The notes beneath the pieces were generated by a model. The model was not told the DNA's origin. It did no database searches and was given only the letters and a program-made list of their open reading frames with translations. Of a DNA stretch of 64,000 nt, positions 61,164 to 64,000 are shown one piece after another (the first letter of the stretch is position 1; every line of letters begins with the position of its first letter). The position numbers were made by a program, and so were the translations under genes. This DNA is from Mucilaginibacter pankratovii (GTDB taxonomy: Bacteria > Bacteroidota > Bacteroidia > Sphingobacteriales > Sphingobacteriaceae), in NCBI RefSeq assembly GCF_014773265.1, contig NZ_JACWMY010000002.1, forward strand, positions 310,001-374,000. Direction: 5' to 3'.

Positions 61164-63995
61164 TTACCTGCGTTTTAACGGACGAGTAATGCGCTTTTGC
61201 GCAGCTTTTACCTTGCGCTGTTGTTTTTGCACTACCTTTAAAAGAGTGATCTGCGATGTTAGATTTGGGTTTTCATTCCAATTAAACTCGCTTACGTATA
61301 AATTGCCGTTGGTGACATCCTCTGTAAGATCTAATGGATTAGCAAATCCAACCATTCCTTGCAAACCATAGTTGCCAGCACCCGTTGCAGATTTTACAAT
61401 ATTATATTCGCTGCCGTTTTGTGATTTAGCATCACTTAATTTACTCATCGAGCCCGGCTCCAACACCATAATATCACCCCCTCCGCTAAACCTGCAAACC
61501 AGCAGTTTCCCTTTAAGGGCTCCATTAAAAGCGTTGCTCTTATATTCAATTACGCCGTTCGGTGATTTGTTATAACCAAAATCAAATGCTGCTCCGCGAT
61601 AGTTTTTATCCGGCTTTACAGCTGGATTGTACATCGGATTATCAGCAAAACCGCGGTTTATAATATATTCTCCGCGCAACGGGTTTGGATGCCCGTAATA
61701 ACCAATGCCTTTATTAGGATTTACCCTGAAAAGCCAATCGTGTTGTACAGGCACATTTTCTGTAGCTGACACGGCGGGGCCAGTATAATAGCTTCCATCC
61801 GGGCGCTTAGTTTTCTCAACCGAAGCCGGTGAGTTGCCTCCACCACCAGAGCCGTTAGCCGGAATGTATAATTGGCCATTGCTGTGCCAAACCATATCGT
61901 AAGCATTGCGGATCCCCGATGCATAAATGGTTAAGGGCGAGTTGTACGCATATGGATTATACCCTCCGTCGGTGAGTTTTATATTTACAGCTGAGGCATG
62001 GTTTATCAGGTTTTGTTTATCGCTGGTTTTTACATCGAGTGGTAATTTCACGGTGTTCAATTTGCTAATATCCAGCCTTAGTATGGCTCCCGACAGCAAA
62101 GTCTCTTCCCGTTGCCAGCCTTTATCATAATTACCTGCCGAACTATTGCTTCCTTGCGAAATATACAAAGCACCATCCGGGCCAAAAGCCATGCTGTTAA
62201 CCATGTGGTCTCTTGTGGATCGTGGAAGATTTACAATAACTTGCTCTTCGTTTTGTAATTCCGAGCCGCTTAACCTCGAAATTTTACCGTCAAATACCGG
62301 CGCTGCGTTTAGTCCGGCCGAGGAATAAGACACCCAGGCAATTAAATTTTGCTGACTTGATTTGGGATCGAAAGTTAAGCCTATGGCTGTCGACTCACCG
62401 CGTTTTTTAACCAACGTGTTAATCGGCTGCATTCCACTCAACATCCCGCTTTGGTGATCAACTTTATACCGCTCTATCCCACCATCTATCTTAAGCGCAT
62501 AAAACTTACCGTCGGGGCCAAATAAAAGCGATGTGTATTTTTTATTTTGTGTGCCGGGCACAGATATCTTAGTAAATTCTGCCTTAATAATATTGCTTGA
62601 GTCAATTGGGGCCAAAGCAGTCGAAAACGATGATTCAAATGGAACGAATGGTGTGCCATTATAAGTTTTCACACCATTGGTAATAATGAACTTGTAGTTT
62701 GTGTAAGGCTCCAGCGGTTGCGATGGCGTAAAACTGATCGCATCTCCCCCACCGGTACCTTGTACATTCCCCTGTACATTTACTTCCTTTCCGTTATCAA
62801 GCTTTAAAAGCCTAACAGTTTTATTAGTGATTGTTGCGTTGTCTGTGCCTCCTTTAAATCCTTTGGCAGCTGGGATAAAAAGGCTATTTGCCGCTATAGT
62901 TATATTAGAAGTGATGGTTGAGCCATTTATGGGGTTGGCGGCTATTACATAAGGCCTGGTATTATCCACCACCCGGAGCAGTATATCTATACTTGCCGGC
63001 GCATAGCCATCAGATGATACTTGTATTTTTGCAGGGTAATTCCCTACAGGAAGACTACGTCCGGATGAGTAATCGATCTGAACCGAATCTTTGTTGGTTT
63101 TAGTTGCGCTAAATGAGAGCCATTTATTATTACCGTTTAAGTAAGTTGCCGAAATACTGTAAGTAATTTTTTGCTGCAATGAATTATTCAATTTCAAAAT
63201 AGCTATATGTTTAGCTTTACTTTGCTTTTCGATCAGGAGATTTTGCTGAGGGGACAATAAATACAAATACGGGGTGGCACTAATCGGCACTATGCTTACA
63301 TAACATATTTTAGTATTCGTGCCGCCATTGGCATCAATGGTTAGCAAACCATCCGTTACCGTAACGGTAACAGTAGCTTCTTTAAACCGGCCAGGGCTTC
63401 GTAATTTGCCTATCGGTATAAAATTGGAGATGGCTTTAACACCTTCTACATTTAAACAATCTACCTGCTTAGCTTTAGTAACTGCGCCGTCGCCCGCTGC
63501 AACGGTTACCTTATACACGCCATTTAGTACTTTCAGTTCCCAGTAACCGTTGGCTTTTACGCCGTCAAACGGGCCGTACCTAAGAGCACTTATATCGCTC
63601 GCCTGCATATGCACAAAAGTGGATAACAAAACGTCTTCGGGCTCGAGCCTTGCCCTGCCGTTGCCTTGTAAGCTTAGAGGTTGATTAGTTAGTTGATTTT
63701 TCCAGCCGAATGTTAATCCTGATCCCTCATAAATACCGGGATGCTCTGAAAATGGTTCGCCGGTATCTTTTAACCACCCGGGGGGCGCCTGTGTGTTTTC
63801 GTCCTGGAAGTTTATACGGATGTTCTCTATCAGAGGCGCCGAAGCTAAATTAAATAGGTCGGGCGTTTTTATGTTATCACTGGCAGCTATTTTCCCTTTT
63901 AATGCATTCGCGCTGAAAAAAATAAACGTAACTGTTACTATTATGAGAAAGGGTAAAAACAGGAACTTTTTTAAAAAGTTAAAAATAGATGTCAT
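61164..63995 (-). CDS. Large exported protein with sugar-dehydrogenase-like beta-propeller
   Basis: 943 residues, complete, with an N-terminal membrane anchor or signal (about 8-32). A carbohydrate-binding-like module similar to one in the adjacent protein follows (about 58-240, IRINFQDENTQAPPGWL, YWELKVLNGVYKVTVAAGDG). Then come BACON/Ig-like domains (about 245-350 and 350-465) and a propeller (about 480-915) related to glucose/sorbosone dehydrogenases (FGPDGALYISQGSNSS, ASGIRNAYDMVWHSNGQLYIPANG, NPLRGEYIINRG). The C-terminus is basic (KAAQKRITRPLKRR) and has no type IX domain. 39 bases precede the next gene on the same strand. Confidence 0.82.
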   Translation of the reverse strand: MTSIFNFLKKFLFLPFLIIVTVTFIFFSANALKGKIAASDNIKTPDLFNLASAPLIENIRINFQDENTQAPPGWLKDTGEPFSEHPGIYEGSGLTFGWKNQLTNQPLSLQGNGRARLEPEDVLLSTFVHMQASDISALRYGPFDGVKANGYWELKVLNGVYKVTVAAGDGAVTKAKQVDCLNVEGVKAISNFIPIGKLRSPGRFKEATVTVTVTDGLLTIDANGGTNTKICYVSIVPISATPYLYLLSPQQNLLIEKQSKAKHIAILKLNNSLQQKITYSISATYLNGNNKWLSFSATKTNKDSVQIDYSSGRSLPVGNYPAKIQVSSDGYAPASIDILLRVVDNTRPYVIAANPINGSTITSNITIAANSLFIPAAKGFKGGTDNATITNKTVRLLKLDNGKEVNVQGNVQGTGGGDAISFTPSQPLEPYTNYKFIITNGVKTYNGTPFVPFESSFSTALAPIDSSNIIKAEFTKISVPGTQNKKYTSLLFGPDGKFYALKIDGGIERYKVDHQSGMLSGMQPINTLVKKRGESTAIGLTFDPKSSQQNLIAWVSYSSAGLNAAPVFDGKISRLSGSELQNEEQVIVNLPRSTRDHMVNSMAFGPDGALYISQGSNSSAGNYDKGWQREETLLSGAILRLDISKLNTVKLPLDVKTSDKQNLINHASAVNIKLTDGGYNPYAYNSPLTIYASGIRNAYDMVWHSNGQLYIPANGSGGGGNSPASVEKTKRPDGSYYTGPAVSATENVPVQHDWLFRVNPNKGIGYYGHPNPLRGEYIINRGFADNPMYNPAVKPDKNYRGAAFDFGYNKSPNGVIEYKSNAFNGALKGKLLVCRFSGGGDIMVLEPGSMSKLSDAKSQNGSEYNIVKSATGAGNYGLQGMVGFANPLDLTEDVTNGNLYVSEFNWNENPNLTSQITLLKVVQKQQRKVKAAQKRITRPLKRR

Positions 63996-64000
63996 GATAA

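Noticed and set aside
1..64000. CRISPR arrays, rRNA, tRNA, insertion sequences and integrases
   Set aside because: I looked for regularly spaced repeats, tRNA arms other than the tmRNA, and transposase-like frames and found none I could support; the repeats present are short palindromic or low-complexity types.

Overview
The window looks like a chromosome segment of a Bacteroidota bacterium, most likely Sphingobacteriaceae (Mucilaginibacter/Pedobacter-like). This rests on seen features: TAnnTTTG-type -7 promoter boxes, few Shine-Dalgarno sites, a type IX secretion C-terminal domain, a fused E1 alpha/beta dehydrogenase, a DAHP synthase/type II chorismate mutase fusion, a tmRNA with a GENNYALAA tag and no encoded CCA, and lipoproteins of the SCKK type. 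Genus assignment is inference.

Region 1 (1-19.7 kb) is mostly core metabolism: the end of a nitroreductase, two L,D-transpeptidases, a GH26 mannanase-like lipoprotein with a DinB protein, a HAD phosphatase, an MFS transporter, then a minus-strand aromatic amino acid series pheA -> DAHP synthase/chorismate mutase -> aroA -> aroC. A Phe/Tyr-rich leader peptide and attenuator precede pheA. After these come a DUF1801 protein, a small overlapping gene pair, a fused 2-oxoacid dehydrogenase E1, a DUF1573 protein, a PLP aminotransferase and an acyltransferase. Several families of short palindromic or low-complexity repeats fill the gaps and sometimes supply stop or start codons.

Region 2 (19.8-20.2 kb) is ssrA (tmRNA) with its own promoter box and terminator. 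I saw no comparable dispersed repeats to its right.

Region 3 (20.4-39.3 kb) is an accessory signalling area. It holds a CheB-like esterase, a CheB-CheR-PAS protein, a PAS histidine kinase, a NarL-type regulator, a small unknown protein and a single-domain receiver, but no flagellar gene, CheA, CheW or receptor. A second, paralogous kinase/NarL regulator pair is on the minus strand, next to a receiver with an N-terminal helix-turn-helix. Three NHL-repeat lipoproteins, a GH-A-like lipoprotein and several small unknown proteins are interspersed.

Region 4 (39.4-57 kb) is a minus-strand exopolysaccharide locus of Wzx/Wzy/Wzc type. In transcription order it has an export lipoprotein, tyrosine autokinase, polymerase, glycoside hydrolase-like protein, two GT4, flippase, two GT2, UDP-glucose dehydrogenase, priming glycosyltransferase, three ADP-heptose genes (kinase, gmhA, adenylyltransferase) and a GT9 heptosyltransferase-like enzyme. 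The product is probably a secreted polysaccharide containing a uronic acid and heptose.

Region 5 (57.2-64 kb) has two very large secreted minus-strand proteins sharing a carbohydrate-binding-like module: one with a type IX sorting domain, one with a sugar-dehydrogenase-like beta-propeller. They lie directly upstream of the polysaccharide locus and may be cell-surface partners of it (inference).
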